A stretch of 64,000 nucleotides of DNA from Berberis thunbergii (GCA_003290165.1 QNQO01010655.1:1-64000); one strand, 5' to 3'. Positions 43,294-56,466 are shown, counted from the stretch's first letter. A program made the numbers and translations. Notes: generated by a model from the letters alone, not told the origin.

Positions 43294-43639
43294 CAATATA
43301 TATGTAATTTTTTTTATTTTTTTTTTTTAAATTAACCTCCAGTGGGGAGGGGCAACTATGGAATGCCAGACCTTAATTACTTATCAAAAAGATGACTTAC
43401 AATAACTACGGGAGTACATTACGACATTGCCCGTATAAAAACCAAAGCAAAAGCTAGAATCAAAGAGGAAAAACAAACAAAACTAGAATCAGATAACTGA
43501 ATTCAGCTCACTATCTGTGCCTAGCAACCCGAACAAATCCAGCAGGATCTCATTCATTGAACCCGCAACACACGCGCGGATCAGCGACCCGAGCAAACCC
43601 CGGATAGGCCAAAACAAAAGCTCCAACCAAAGCTGCGAC

Positions 43640-43905
43640 AGGTTAGCGTTCAGTATAGCAGCAGCAGCATAAGCAAAGATCAGTTGCAGCAAGCAACTCC
43701 GCGCAACAGCACTGGCAGCCAATCAGCGGCAGCCGCCACGCAACAGTAGCAGCAACTCCGCGCAACAGCAACCGCATCAGCAGCAGGGAAACGCAGCAGC
43801 AACAGCAGCTCCACACAACAACAGCAGCAGCAAATCCACGCAATAGCAGCAGCAGCAGTAACAGCGACGCCATCCGCATCGCAACAGCAACAGCGACAAC
43901 AACAC
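43640..43905 (-). repeat. Imperfect CAG/CAA triplet-rich tract in the LINE 3' region
   Basis: Dense cagcag, caacag and gcaacagc words over more than 250 bp create long Leu/Ala/Cys-rich frames on the minus strand. These frames are low-complexity artefacts, not genes. Confidence 0.75.
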
Positions 43906-44307
43906 TGGACAAAACAGAGCAGCTCTGTTTTAAAACAGAGTGCTCTGCCTAAACATGGTCTGAGTCGCAATTTCACAGCAACATCCATGGCGCATATCGA
44001 CACTAGACAGCTCCCAGCATGCCAAGCCTCGGCATGCCACCTAACGCATCTGCAATGTCCGCACATAACACTGCCAGGATTGAAACCGAAAGGCCTGCAA
44101 TACAAGCCACAACGTATTTCGCAAGAAACAGAAACCTCCCATACGAGTCCGCAGTGACAGCGTACTGCACAACCAAATAGAAACAGGGGTTCTTCTGTAA
44201 CCCAGCAGCGTGCCCTGCAATCCATCTGATCCTGAAGTCTCCTTTGCCCAATAAGGCGAGGCCTAGTCTTCCCCATTGCGTATGTAAGCCGTATGACTAC
44301 GGTCAAG

Positions 44308-47300
44308 CTATAGTAAACCTGCCACTCGCCTAGGAAGATCATGAGCTGGAAAAAAAACCATCTTATGCTCTCGTTGAGCTCTAGTTGCTAATGCGTCCGC
44401 CACCGCATTAGCCTCTCTATAAATATGAGAGCAATTGACCGTCAATTGCGCCTCCAGCTGCTTGATTTCTTTTAAAATATTCTCCAAATGCCACGGAATT
44501 TTGAAATTACCTTTAAACCATCCACAAACAATTTCCGAGTCCGTCTGAACAAGCACCTGCTTAAAACCCAATGAAAGACAGAGACGAAGACCCTCGGCTA
44601 GAGCCATAATTTCCGCTGTATTATTAGAGCCTGAACCAAAAAAAATTTGCTTCCCAACAATACCTACACCCCGAGAGTCTCTTATTATCACACCTCCAGC
44701 AGCCATGTTCTTACAGGAAGCCCATCTACATTGAGAGCAACAAAATCTGGCGGAGGGGGATGCCAATAGACAATTCTACTAAGCTTCCTCAAAACTGGAA
44801 TCACTTGTATCCCCAAAGCCCTTAAAGGAGCCTTATGCCAACTGACTCTCTTTGGGGTTATAAAGTTATTAGCTAGCATCAAATTACGCCGAATATTCAG
44901 AATCACAAAAGCATGATTAGGGACAGCATTATCATATACACATTTGCATCGTTGTTTCCATAATTCCCATAAAATGAACATAGGAGTGAGAAGTGATAAC
45001 ACACCTGCTTGAGTACTCATTTTTGCACGCCTGAACCAAATGATAAGGGTCGTGGAAATTTCAGCCGATTTTCTGATGTGCACATCAAAGATCAACTCAA
45101 AATGGCGCCAAACCTGCATCGCCAGTTCTCCATCCAAAAACAAGTGATTAAGGGATTCTCTTTGTGGCGAGTTGCAACATCGACATCTAGAGGCCAGACT
45201 AAAACCGCATCTATATAACTCCCCATCCACTGGAACCCTTCTATGGAGTAGTTTCCACACCAAAACTGAAATTCTAGAAGGGATAATGTCATTCCAAATC
45301 AATTTATAAAGGCTATTGACCGTCCCTTTCCTCCGAACCAAGTCATAAGCTGACTGAAGAGAAAAAAGACCCATTTTGGTTCGGAACCCAAATACATTCA
45401 TCCTCCTGAAATTCCTCGCCATGTAATCTATCAGCAAAAAGTCTTCTAGCTAGATGTCTGAGCTCTGGGTTAACCAATTCAAAATTGGATGAAATCACCT
45501 CATGTATCGAAGGCCACACACCTTGATCAACCAAGGCCGCCAGTCTGCTGAAAGATGCAATCGTATTCCAATTTTCCTCAAAGAAACTGATATTGCCCTG
45601 ACCAACTCGCCAAAGTGAATTGCTCAAAATAATAGACTTGCCAAGCATGAGTTCTTTGAAAAAGGGAGAAGACCCAGTTTTCACCAACTGACTATTCAAT
45701 GCCACCCCATGCAACCAGTATTTACTTCTCATGAACATAGCCCAAAGAGAATCCGCTGTTAGAAGGCGCCAAAGTGCCTTAAGGCGGAAGGCCCTCATCA
45801 CCACCAGTAAATCTCTCACACCCAGACCCTTTTCGTCCCGAGGAAAACAAATAGTAGACCACGAGACCCATTTTTTCTTCAGTCTTCCTTCACAATCACC
45901 CCAGAAAAAATCAGCCAACAAACTATTGATCCGAGATACAACTTTCATAGGAACACACATGGTACTGAGGATATAAATTGGAATCGAGCTTAAAACATGT
46001 TTAATCAAAATTAAACGGCCTCCCGGAGATAGCAATTTCGCCTTCCATCCCTGAATCCGTGATTGAATTTTGGAAATCAAATCCTCGAAATAAGCAATTT
46101 TGACTCTTCCCTGAAAAACTGGTCCTCCCAAGTATTTCAACGGAGCAGCTCAGAACAAGAAGCCTGTGTAGGTTTTGAATCCTACAATTTTCGCTGCATC
46201 TGCCCTGTCATCCAACATAAATGAGCTTTTGCTCGCATTTATTTTCTGTCCTGAAGACTGACAATAGCTGTTTAGAAAATCCATGCACCCAAAATAGAAG
46301 ACTTTCTGCCATTTAAGAAAATGAGAGTATCGTCTGCATAAAGCAGATGTGATATAGGGCTGCATGCCCTGGGAGTATAGAAATAACCAATTTTTCCCCG
46401 AGCAAAAGCCTCATGGAGACCCCGACTCAAAACTTCGGTGGCAATAATAAATAAGAATGGAGACAGAGGGTCACCTTGCCTTAAACCTCTGGAAGATCTA
46501 AAAAAACCTTTGTAGACGCCTTGGAGCAATACTGAAAAGCCACAAAAAGCGATACAGTTGGAGATGATATGACAAAATCGACCATTAAAGCCGAATTTTG
46601 TAAGCACCGCCAACAAAAAATTTCATTCCATTCTGTCATAGGCTTTTTCCATATCAATTTTCAAAACCACATTACCGCCGAAGACTTTTTGGTTAATCTC
46701 CCTCATCAATTCCTGTGCAAGGCTAATATTCTCACCAATAAACCTTCCTTTAACAAATGCCCCCTGCTCCGGAGAGATAAGAACGGGTAAAAGATCTGCC
46801 AATCTAGTACAAAGGATTTTGCTGAAAATCTTATAAATCACGTTGCATAAACTAATAGGACGAAATTCCGAAAAGGAACCTGGATTGTCATTTTTAGGAA
46901 TCAAAGCCAAGAAATTGGCCAAAAAAGAAGCCGGTAACGCATCACCCTCAAAAACTGAATAGCAGCCTCCCAAATATCATTACTCAGAAACTCCAGCAAG
47001 ACTGAAAAAATCCAGCAGTAAATCCATCCGGACCCGGGGCACTATTCTTGGGGATATCAAAAATCGCCTTTTTCACTTCCTCCAGAGAGGGACGTTTGAT
47101 CAAGATGTCACATTGGTCGGAACTCACCAGGTTCGGAATACAATTCAACAACTCTGCATCTACCGTACGTGAACTTTGGGAAGACAGCAAATTAGCAAAG
47201 AAATCAGTGGCATGAAGAAGAATCTCACCAGGATCCGAAATAGTCTGACCATTAGGTAGATTAACCTGAGATATAGCCCATTGTTTTTGTTTAGACTTGG

Positions 47301-48438
47301 TAGAGGCGAAAAAATATTTGGTGCAAGCATCCCCCTCCTTAAATTCTTTTTCGCCTGGTTTTTGGATCCAGTAAAGCTCCTCCTGTTTAAGAGCTAATCT
47401 ATACTCCGCCTGACAGCGATTTAAATTGCAACAGGCATGAATATCCCAATTGGCATCAACGTTAAAACCATGTGTACTGCCACCAGCAAAGCCTGCCAAT
47501 AAAATAGTTTCCCATTGTTGCATTTCATCCTCCAGAGCGCGGATCCTACTGAACACATTCCCAAAAACCATCCGGTTCCATTGAATGAGAGCGCGACGAA
47601 TCAATTTAAGTTTGGCATCCACTCTATCAATTGGTCTGGTGAAAGCCACATCTGTCAACCAGATCCCCTTAACCAGATCAAGAAATTCCGGGTGAGTAGT
47701 CCACATGTCCAGGAATCTAAAAGGTGCATAACCAATCCTTGGTTGAGAGGGCATGGATGCCATCAGGGGAGAATGATCAGAAAATGTACGGTTCAGATGT
47801 TCAACTTTGGGAGTATCCAAAACTGTCAGCCAAGCCGAATTGACCAAGATCCGGTCAAGTCTAGCCCAAATGTGGTCGCGTCCCCGCCTATTATTACACC
47901 AGGTGAGTCTAGGACCCGAATAACCACAATCAGTTAAGCCACATGTTTCGATACAATCGGAGAAGTGAGCCATACTAGCCAGGGAAGGTGCTATTCCTCC
48001 AACTTTTTCCCCCGAGTGAAGATAGGTATTGAAATCCCCACCGACCATCCAAGGGGAATCAGTTTGTGCCGCAAAAGTAACCATATTGGACCATAAAGCT
48101 TTTCTTTCATCCACAGAGCATTTAGCATAAACAAAAGAAATGAAAAAAACTCTGGAAGAAGAATCTGTTACCTGACAATGAATAATCTGGTCTGACATAT
48201 CCACCACCGAAAAAACAAGAGAAGTATCCCACATAATCCAAATCTTGCCACCAACATTGTCATTAGATGCAAAACCTCCCAGCTTGACTTTGTTCCCAAT
48301 CTCCATGTATCTGTTAGCAACAATCATAAGAATTCTAACATTGTTTTCCATAACCAACTTTTGTAGCCTCCTTCTCGTGGCCCTATTACCAACGCCGCGA
48401 GCATTCCAAAACATAAAGTTTTCAATCATATTAAACAC
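44308..48438 (-). pseudogene. LINE ORF2: endonuclease, reverse transcriptase, RNase H (decayed)
   Basis: The AP-like endonuclease (48438-46984) shows FWNARG, GGDFN and FSDHSPL. The Glu normally found in the second motif is not evident (ILMIVANRY). RT follows with LKIDMEKAYDRME, GLRQGDPLSPFLF and an intact catalytic YADD (HLLYADDTLIF), then KYLGGPVF and zf-RVT (WKLLHRRVPVDGELYRCG, CRCC). The RNase H has NVDG, NTAEIMAL, QTDSE and ANAVADALA. Lesions by frame comparison are frame changes near 46978, 46300, 45360 and 44710, a stop after KAYDRME (46623-46625, Trp expected) and a stop near 46150. The start overlaps the end of ORF1 by 13 nt. It would cut, prime and copy at the insertion site if intact; this copy cannot. 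Confidence 0.92.
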
Positions 48439-50338
48439 GGGAAGAAGACAATCTTACGACGAGTGCCCGAAGGAATCGCAACTTTGACGTTTTTCTTTCG
48501 CTCCGCATCAGAAAGTGCCCCCAAATCTAAATCCTTGATAGCTAAAGCACCCGGCCCCAAATCCGAATCCGACGCCGCCTCGTCACTATCTGTGGCACTT
48601 TCAAGAGTATTGACATTCATCTTTTTCTTCTTTTTTCGCAATGAAACGCCCACTTTGATCAATTTGGTAATGTCAGCTGGCATCGCGCAATCAAGTCCAT
48701 TCTCTGCCTGCTGAACTGTTTCAGCACCTGCTGTCTGGATCGCAGCAGTTGATTCAGCTCGCATTTCCCGCTTCTGAATCGAACCATTATGAAGAGAGTG
48801 AGCAACTTCGCGGACGGGAGACAAAATTCCAGCTGCTGCAGTTCCAGAAACCGGCGATGCTGTGCCGAAACAGGGCGCAATCACCCCTGTTTCAGTGTTG
48901 ATTGCTCGCTGTGACAGTCCCTTATTTGCGGTAGGTGACTGCGAAACCTCGGAATTGTTCATGGGCACACCTGACTGAGGTACCACCGGATGGCCAGCCA
49001 CTCTTTGCTCATCTGAAACCAGCTGCCCAATCTGAATTTCACTTTGCGAAGCCGCCACATGATTGAACATGGAATTAGATTCCGGATAGACATCCTTATC
49101 ATTTGGATTCGATATAGGTTGTTGACCAAGGACCTGTTCAATCTCTGAAATGGAATACCCGCCTCAAGGAGGCAGTCCTCTGTAGATTCAGATGTGACCC
49201 CATTTTGATCATGCACTAATTTCGGATTCGTTGTTGGAATAGCCGCTGGAGCAATCGCCTCTTCCTCAATATTCTCCAATAAAGCATCCTCAGTATTCTC
49301 CATTAGAGCCTCAAAGGGGTTAGACAAAACCACCTTGACAGCATCTGTTGCCCCCGACTTAATCCCCACGACGTTCTCCGTAATCTCCTCGCCATTACTA
49401 TTTTTTGTGCCACTCACGCCCACATCCGATTTTACAGATTTTTCCGTTCTAAGCACAGGAACATAATGTTGCTTGGTACTATTATCTTCAACCTTAGGTT
49501 TGGTTATCTTCTCATTCTTACCACTGTCCGAGGCACGGCCCCCGGCCTTAATCCCGAGCTTCTTGCGACAAACACTCTCCTGATGCCCTATCAGAGAACA
49601 AAAGTCACAATATTTGAAACCAGGGTATTCTATCTTCTGCCAGAAGCCTCTATTATTGGCTCTATCAATCCATACTCTGTTTGGTAATTTATCCGCCAAA
49701 GTCATCTCCACGCACACACGGGCAAAACCCGGGCGCGATAAACATCTAGTATGGTCATCCATTCTCAAAAAATTGCCAAAAGAATTAACAATAGCTTTTA
49801 AAATAGGAGGATGAAAAAGATGTAAAGGTAAGTTAGGCAACTCTACCCATAGTGGCACCGATATCAGATCCTCCTTCAGACTGAAACCATCATGCCAACG
49901 GAAAGCTTTGAACCTAATGCCGCGAATCAAGAAGGAATCCCGCGACAGCACTTTTTTTGCTTCCTCCTCCGATTGAAGACGAACTAAGACATGCCGTTCA
50001 TTTAGTAAACCAAGCGAAAAATCGCCCAAAATTCCCCAGGTTCTATGAATTGAATCTCGGATGTCTTCCAATGTAGGACGGTAGCTGGAGAATTTTAAAA
50101 CGATAACATGTTTTTCCATAAACGCCTCCCCACGGACTTCATCCGTTGCCGTAATGCCAATAGCTGGAGCGCCCTCTTTACGGAATCTAGTGCCTTCTAC
50201 CGGAGTCTCCACAACTTCGGAAACTAGAATTTTTCCCAAGATTTGAGCGAAGGAAGGCTTAGCCGCGCCTTCCGCGGATCCCCCATTAACAGGTTTCCCC
50301 AGAATGTGGGGAGCGATGGCGGCAGGAGGCGCCGACAT
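48426..50338 (-). pseudogene. LINE ORF1: DUF4283 and zinc-knuckle RNA-binding protein (frameshifted)
   Basis: The preferred start is ATG 50338 (MSAPPAAIAPHILGKP); an in-frame ATG at 50449 lies upstream in the leader. A DUF4283 domain spans about residues 60-215 (FSLGLLNERHVLVRLQSEEE, VPLWVELPNLPLHLF). It is followed near residue 245 by a CX2CX4HX4C knuckle (CDFCSLIGHQESVC) that would bind the element RNA. A frame change near 49150 splits the protein. The rest is acidic and low-complexity, and ends in ATRRKIVFF-like basic sequence just inside ORF2. Confidence 0.88.
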
Positions 50339-50826
50339 CACACGCAGATCAGTGCCAGAACTGAAACAAAACAGGAATAACAACCTGTCTCTGAGCCGTA
50401 TCGGTGCACAAGACCGGATTCGGATCGTATCGGCAGCGGTGACAATCAAAGGTTTCGGATCGTATCGACAGCGGTGACGGACTCACGGCAACCGAAAAGC
50501 GAACACCCCGGCCAAGACGAAAGGAGTTCTGCCTGGAGCAGATCTGTGCAATCCTAAAATCGTCCAGTATCGTCCAAAGTCGGTAGATATCGGCCAGAAA
50601 CGGCCAAAACGACCCGAAATCCACCGGCAAGGAGTAGCTGAGCCTCCTAGGGTTGTCGCAGAGCCTACCCTCGCCGCCACCAGTCGATGGCTAGGATGCT
50701 ATCTCACTTAGAAGGGACGGTAGAGATTAGAATCGGTGAAAGACCGAAATGCCCTCCCGAAATCGCCCAAAATTTGCTCTCCCCTCTAGTCGAGGAAAAA
50801 CTTTCTTAATCAATATATATGTAATT

Positions 50827-51768
50827 AGCCATAATGTCAGACGTGTGATGTAATTTTTAGTTTTCTAAAAATGCTAGGCGGTAGGTGGGTGGCGAGCTGG
50901 GGACTAGTGCCTAAAGGATTAAGAGATTTATTTATTCATTATAATTGATAATTTATAAAAGTTAAATATAATAGGATATAAATTACTTCTAATTCGATGC
51001 CAAAATACATATGGAAAATGTATTAAAAAAAAAATCTTATAATTTTAGCCAGACATTAGCCCTCACATGCCTATAAATAGCTGTACTATCACCACCATCC
51101 ATCTCCACTACAACATAACCACCACCACTACCACCACCACCAATACTACTACCACTACTATAACACAACCACCACCATCATCACTAATACAACTGCTACT
51201 ACCATCACAATAACACAATCACCACAAGCACGTACTACTGTCACCACCATCACTGCCCCATTGCCACTACCACCACAGCCACTGTTCCTACTCATTCTCA
51301 AGATTTCGCTTACCCCTTCACCATTCACCAAATCTCGAAAACGCATTCCCATTCCATTTGCCAAATTGTGAAAATGTTCCTCTGTGACAAATTATGATAC
51401 TGCCCCTACCCATTCATAACATTTCGAAATTGCCACTCCCCCATTCACCACATCCCAAAATGGCCCATCCCATCTTCATTTGCCGCCAAATTTTGAAATG
51501 CCATTTTCTCAAAACTTTGGTTTTTCTATAATGTTTTATTTTAAGGTCAATTCAACCAATATTATATATGGGCAAAATTATGAGTTTACAAGCTTATAAA
51601 TTAGGCCTAATGAAGACAGAGATCCAATAACAATCAAACTTTTGAATTTGATCATCTTATTAAATCAAAAGTAAACATTTTTTATCTTCTACAAATAACA
51701 TGCTTAATGAGTTGGGATAGTTAGGACAGTCAAACTGAAAGGGAGCTAAGCTCCAACAAAGAGAAGGT
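50827..51768. other. Intergenic with CAC/CTA triplet-rich tract
   Basis: 51085-51300 is packed with caccac, ctacta and catcac triplets, giving low-complexity frames on both strands. No gene is supported. Confidence 0.55.
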
Positions 51769-52150
51769 GAAAGTAATATATTATAATGATGATGCGTATA
51801 AATAAATATAATAGTAAATTGATGTGAATGAAAAAAATCAATGTTTTGGTAAGCAATAATTTGTTTTCATATTTGGTAATTTAATGATCTATTTGGGGAG
51901 TGTCGAAGGCACGACTCAAGAACTAGGATGTCATGCCTTGTACCCGTGCCAACAACACGAGTACATGCTATGTGAAAAATATACAGTCGTGTTGTTCGAA
52001 TGTAGTATATTATAATAATGATGCGTATAAATAAATTATAATAGTAGATCGATGTGAATAAAAAAATTTAATTAATCAATATTTTAGTAAGTAATAATTT
52101 GTTTTCATATTTAATAATTAAGTGACCTTTTTGAAGAGTGTCGAAGTATA
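51769..52150. repeat. Direct duplication, two diverged units of about 145 bp
   Basis: The unit containing gatgatgcgtataaataaat, taagcaataatttgttttca and gagtgtcgaag occurs at about 51769-51910 and again, changed, at about 52003-52150, with roughly 90 bp between. Confidence 0.7.
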
Positions 52151-52506
52151 TATGATATGTGAAAAGTGTAAGACCGTGCCGTTTCTTAATGCTAGAAGTA
52201 AACAATTTTAATTGTCACGTCCATGGTCTTGTATCATTACTCCTAACGGCGAAACTTGTTTAGACTCCTTATTTGATTATAGAACCGGCTTTGTACCTCA
52301 AGTTGTTTATAAAACCTTAAAGAACACCACACCTTAAAGAGCCTTTAGGTTTCATTTTCAAAAAAAATCACCTATCTCGGTTTCTTTAATAATCAAGTTG
52401 ATTTTCATTCCATTGGCAAAAAACCTGAAAATTTTAGTAAGTTTTATATTATTTCTGATTCAACATTTTTCTTAGAGGTTATAAAAGTTAACGATACCAT
52501 ATCCAA

Positions 52507-52615
52507 AATTCTAGCTGTCCTGGGAAAATCAGTCTGGTTGCTGCCTGGGGGGGCCCCCTCTTTAAACACCTTTTACCAGGCTGGTTTTCCAAGGCTAGCT
52601 AGAATTACATACCAT
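52507..52615. repeat. Foldback element with AATTCTAGCT ends
   Basis: The left arm aattctagctgtcctgggaa and the right arm, read inward aattctagctagccttggaa, are imperfect inverted repeats around a central ggggggccccc palindrome. Related words occur near 11463, 11559 and 13967. Confidence 0.6.
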
Positions 52616-52730
52616 CTAGATTCTCAAATACGATTTTTTCTAATAAAATCTTGATTAATCACTTGAGAAAAGTGTAATATAAATTATTTGGTTAATCACA
52701 AACAGAATCCGACACCATCTCACAACATGC

Positions 52731-52736
52731 CACGTG
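52731..52736 (+). promoter_or_regulatory. G-box (CACGTG) upstream of the J-domain gene
   Basis: The word gccacgtgtc (52729-52738) lies about 170 nt before the ATG and matches the plant G-box/ABRE core bound by bZIP and bHLH factors. A (CT)n leader-like tract follows at about 52828-52846. Function is inferred from position only. Confidence 0.35.
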
Positions 52737-52901
52737 TCAACCTAAACATTTCACCAAAATCAACTTTCAAAATCTCACCCGCAATATGTGCACATTTCAA
52801 AACTTGTAACCTCTCCAAATTCTTAGCTCTCTCTCTCTCTCTTTCCCCTTAAATTGTTTGAATAAACTCCTGTTTCATATTCTTCCACTCCACACTCATT
52901 A

Positions 52902-54709
52902 ATGGGTAGAGTTGGAGAAGAAGACTCAGATCCAAAGTCACAACTAGTGACCAAAATATGTTCCATTGCTTCACATTATTCAATCAGTAATCCACCCAGT
53001 TATCGAACCCATCGATCAACTAGACCGCATTTTATCGATTGGTACCTCATTCTTCAAGTATGTTAATTAAATTGCTTCTTTGTTCTTAAATAAAAAAGTT
53101 TCACTGGGTATTTTAATTTTAATTTTAATTTTAATTTTTTAATGTTGAATGTATGTTTGTTTATTGGATCAACAGGTTGGAGAAGATGCACACATTGATA
53201 TAATTCGGAAGCAGTATCGAAAACTTGGTATGTCTCATCAGATTGATTGATGAAGTTTGTTATAGCAATAGTAATATTTGTGTGCAATAAATTTTTTTTA
53301 TGAGGTCTGTTTTTGTGCAGCTTTGCAACTTCATCCTGATAAGAACAAACACCCCAAGGCTGAAGTTGCATTCAGGCTTGTTTCAGAGGTATTTTTGTTG
53401 TCATATGTTTTTAGGATTTGTGCTCATTTGCTCTACAAAATAGTCGAAAACTGAATACTAGAATAATAGATGAGTATTCATTTCGTAACTATTTGCTAGT
53501 CAAATTAGTAATGTGTATAGTTCAAATCTTTTTTTTGGCTTCATTTTAGTGTTTCTGACCCTTCTAATTGAATAGAGTTCTGGGTCATCGTTGTACCATA
53601 GTCAAATCATCTAAGACCAAATGGTTTTGGAAGATTGCTCACAAAATTGCTCTTAATGTGGTACAAAAACGAAATGCTTGATCTTCTCAATGGTGAGAAT
53701 GGAATGTTCAATTGAAATGACAGAAACCCATTTCGTAATCCTCACTACACTAAAATAGATATTTCTTTATGTATGGATAAAAAATTTCACAAGAGGAGTT
53801 CCGATAAAATAGGAGATTGCCATTCTGGCTGATGTGAAAAGAGCACATAAGTACATATATAACTTATATTGAAGTTAAAATCTTTCTGGCTAGATCGACA
53901 AATTGATGCAAAAACAGAATGCTTGATTGAATTCACAAATATCAGTTTCAAGAAATACAGACCTAAATTACCCTCATTGTTGTAAATAACTTCATAACTA
54001 CTTTTACAAGGTTTCACATCTGTTTTTATGACTTCCATCTATCTCATTTTAATGCTTTGATGTGTTGGAATTAATTGTCATTGTTGAGCAGGCCGAAACC
54101 TTTTATTTCGTAACTTTGCCTGGACATTTTTATGTTGTTGGAGACCTCTTTGTGAGATAGCACTCTATTCAAGTTGGACTAATGTTTTCGAGTTCTACCC
54201 ATTATGGTATTTCATTCTAATTTGACCAATAAACAGCACTTCATAATTTCAGTTAGACAATTTGATTGCAGGCCTATGCATGTCTCTCCGATAAACCCAA
54301 AAGAAAGGTCTTTGATTTCGATAGATGTAACAGCTTATGCAAGGAATGCAGCCGAATCTCACCCAAGACCTGCAACTTTCCTCCAGAAATAGTGAGATCG
54401 GATATAATTACCCACCAACTGAGACAAGTTAGAGACAGATTCAGAGAGGAAGTCAGGGTGATAGAGAGTTGTTTGAAGATAAATAAAGCATCCAGGACAG
54501 AGTTCCCAGTATTTAATCCATCTGACTATACGTTTGGAGACTATCCGCACTACAGAAAGATCTACAAAACACCCGAGGACTTTTTGCATCTTAGAGCTGG
54601 AAGCATTAGGAGTTATGATCAAAGAACAGGGAAGTATGAATCACCGATCTTTGAAAGTAGACCAGAAAGGAGATCACTGCACCACAAATCTGCCTATGTC
54701 AGTTCATGA
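52902..54709 (+). CDS. J-domain (DnaJ-like) protein, four exons
   Basis: Exons 52902-53057, 53176-53227, 53321-53388 and 54272-54709 join in frame with GT-AG borders, giving 237 residues. The J domain spans about residues 45-110 (FIDWYLILQ, IRKQYRKLALQLHPDK, AFRLVSEAYACLSD). The HPD tripeptide at 74-76 stimulates Hsp70 ATPase in this family. No Gly/Phe region or DnaJ zinc finger follows, so it is a type III (J-domain-only) co-chaperone. The C-terminal 125 residues include CNSLCKECSRISPKTC, a four-Cys stretch that might bind metal, and FGDYPHYRKIYKTPEDFLHL, which I do not recognise. No signal peptide is seen, so it is probably cytosolic or nuclear. It looks intact. The third intron (883 bp) is the longest. 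Confidence 0.9.
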
Positions 54710-56217
54710 TTTGCATTAGATGGGTATTCTGATTTGAGAACATAGAGATGCCTAACAAACTTCGGATATTTGTTGAGTTTATAGTGGTCATTGAACTTCT
54801 TTCACTTTGGTGAGTCGACAGAACTTCTGTGTCAGATTTGCATTCTGTACTTTAATTTGATCCTGCAGAACTGCGTCCTGAAATGGTGATATAAGATAAT
54901 TCCACTTTGAAGAAACGCGTAGTGAAGAAAGTGTTCAGTCCGTTGAGATTAATCACTTAGCTCGTGATTAGAAAAATTAGGTCTTGCATGCCTTCAATTG
55001 TATTAGTTCAACACACCTTCATGCATGGAGAAATGTATCATTTTCACCACCAGAGATAAAAGCTGGAGTATTTTCGTCTATAATTTCTATGCCGAAAGTT
55101 GAAAAAAATTTGTAGCTCTCTTAAACATTGTCAGTATATGAGCAGAGATATTTTCTTTTCCACATTATAAATGAAAACCAATTTGTAACAAATATTCTTA
55201 TGCTGGAGCTAAAATTTTGTCTGCAACATAGGGAGTAATTCATGCAATCCTCTTTGATATGAACAAAAGGCTCCAAGCGTCAAGAGCCTGATATGAGGAG
55301 CTTATGAATGAATCCCTTACTTCTCTTACTGTTCAGAAAGGCTAATCTCTTAGTGGTCGGAAAGGCTAATGCGCTTGATTGCTATGATACTACTCAATTA
55401 CATGGTTTCTTCGCTGAATAAAATTTGCCAGCATATGTGTGCATTCTGCAATTTCATCTCTTTTTATAGCTGACAAGGGATTTTGAGGTTTTTGAAAGCC
55501 ATAATCAGTCATCACATCTTGTTTACCAAGGGTGCTCTTATTCAACTCACTGCAGTTACAGATGAGGAGGAATAGGCAGGGTGACCTACTGATCGCTGCT
55601 CTACAAATGGCTGTCATTATTTTTTTGTCAGTAGATTGTATCAATTCATATCAAGTTAAATTTTTCGACCGCAATTCAATGCATGCCACATTGTGGCAAG
55701 AGCTCCCGGTAGATGCTGATACAGAGTTGATCTCGGTATGAATTCAAAGCTAAGTGAAATAAATTTTGGATTACTAAAACTATGGACACCCAATCACATA
55801 GCAATACTGCATTGTTAAATTTCTCAGATGTTTCTGGTTTACTATGATTTCAACAAGTTGAATATGTGCATTCACAACATATAAGTAACTTAAATAAAAG
55901 AAAAAATAGTACCATCACACATGTATCGGATGGAGGAGCATTATGTATACTGTGTACACATACTACATGAAGAGAATGATCACTGAAATTCGGAACCTTA
56001 CGGTCTCACCTGTAACCTATAAGTTCTAATTTGACAGATCGACTAGGTTTCAGATCAAAAATTTTTTATTTTTGGATGAGAATAAAAATTGTTCGAGTCT
56101 TCTCCATCCAAAATCTGACCAAATGTTGTGCCATTCAGGTTCCTCATACTTCTCATAACCTGAAACCCAATGGCTCAGATCCCATTTCTAGTGGTTTAGC
56201 CCATAACAAATAACTGA
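54710..56217. other. Intergenic, nothing recognised
   Basis: 3' flank of the J-domain gene and upstream region of the next gene. Frames at 55390-55741 have no family signal. Confidence 0.45.
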
Positions 56218-56366
56218 TTACTTCCCACTATCCTAATTTTTAGGGATAAATACACACACTATGTGTACTAGGTCTTTGATTCTCTATAACTTACTTCCCA
56301 CTATCCTAATTTTTAGGCACAAATACACACACTCTGTACTGGGTCTTTGATTATCTATAACTTAAC
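56218..56366 (+). repeat. 73-bp tandem duplication upstream of the orphan gene
   Basis: Two direct copies share cttcccactatcctaatttt, aaatacacacact and gggtctttgattctctataa-type words, ending about 100 nt before the ATG at 56467. The duplication probably doubles part of the promoter or leader. Confidence 0.75.
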
Positions 56367-56466
56367 TTTCACCTAAATCATTTCAGAATCTCCTCCATTT
56401 TCTCTCTCCCATAATACTTCATTCATCACCACCAAAAAACAATCACTTCTTCTGTGTGGAGTGGCA

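Larger units (their letters stand above)
43310..50810 (-). mobile_element. Full-length L1-type LINE with RNase H domain
   Basis: A 7.5-kb non-LTR retrotransposon on the minus strand, bounded by a perfect 16-bp duplication caatatatatgtaatt (43294-43309 and 50811-50826). It has a poly-A tail (T run at 43308-43328), ORF1 and ORF2. The domain order gag-like, endonuclease, RT, zf-RVT, RNase H is that of plant L1 elements that acquired a C-terminal RNase H. The 5' leader (50810-50339) is GC-rich compared with its flanks. The 3' untranslated part (about 44300-43330) is long and rich in cag/caa triplets. The duplication is unmutated although the reading frames are broken. Confidence 0.95.

Noticed and set aside
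43489..44342. Cys/Leu/Ala-rich frames on the minus strand near the LINE 3' end
   Set aside because: Created by the imperfect CAG/CAA triplet tract in the LINE 3' untranslated region.
47515..47937. 140-codon plus-strand frame
   Set aside because: Antisense to the LINE endonuclease domain.
53745..53760. CACTACACTAAAAT in intron 3 of the J-domain gene, possibly a CACTA end
   Set aside because: No inverted partner or 3-bp duplication was found within the intron.
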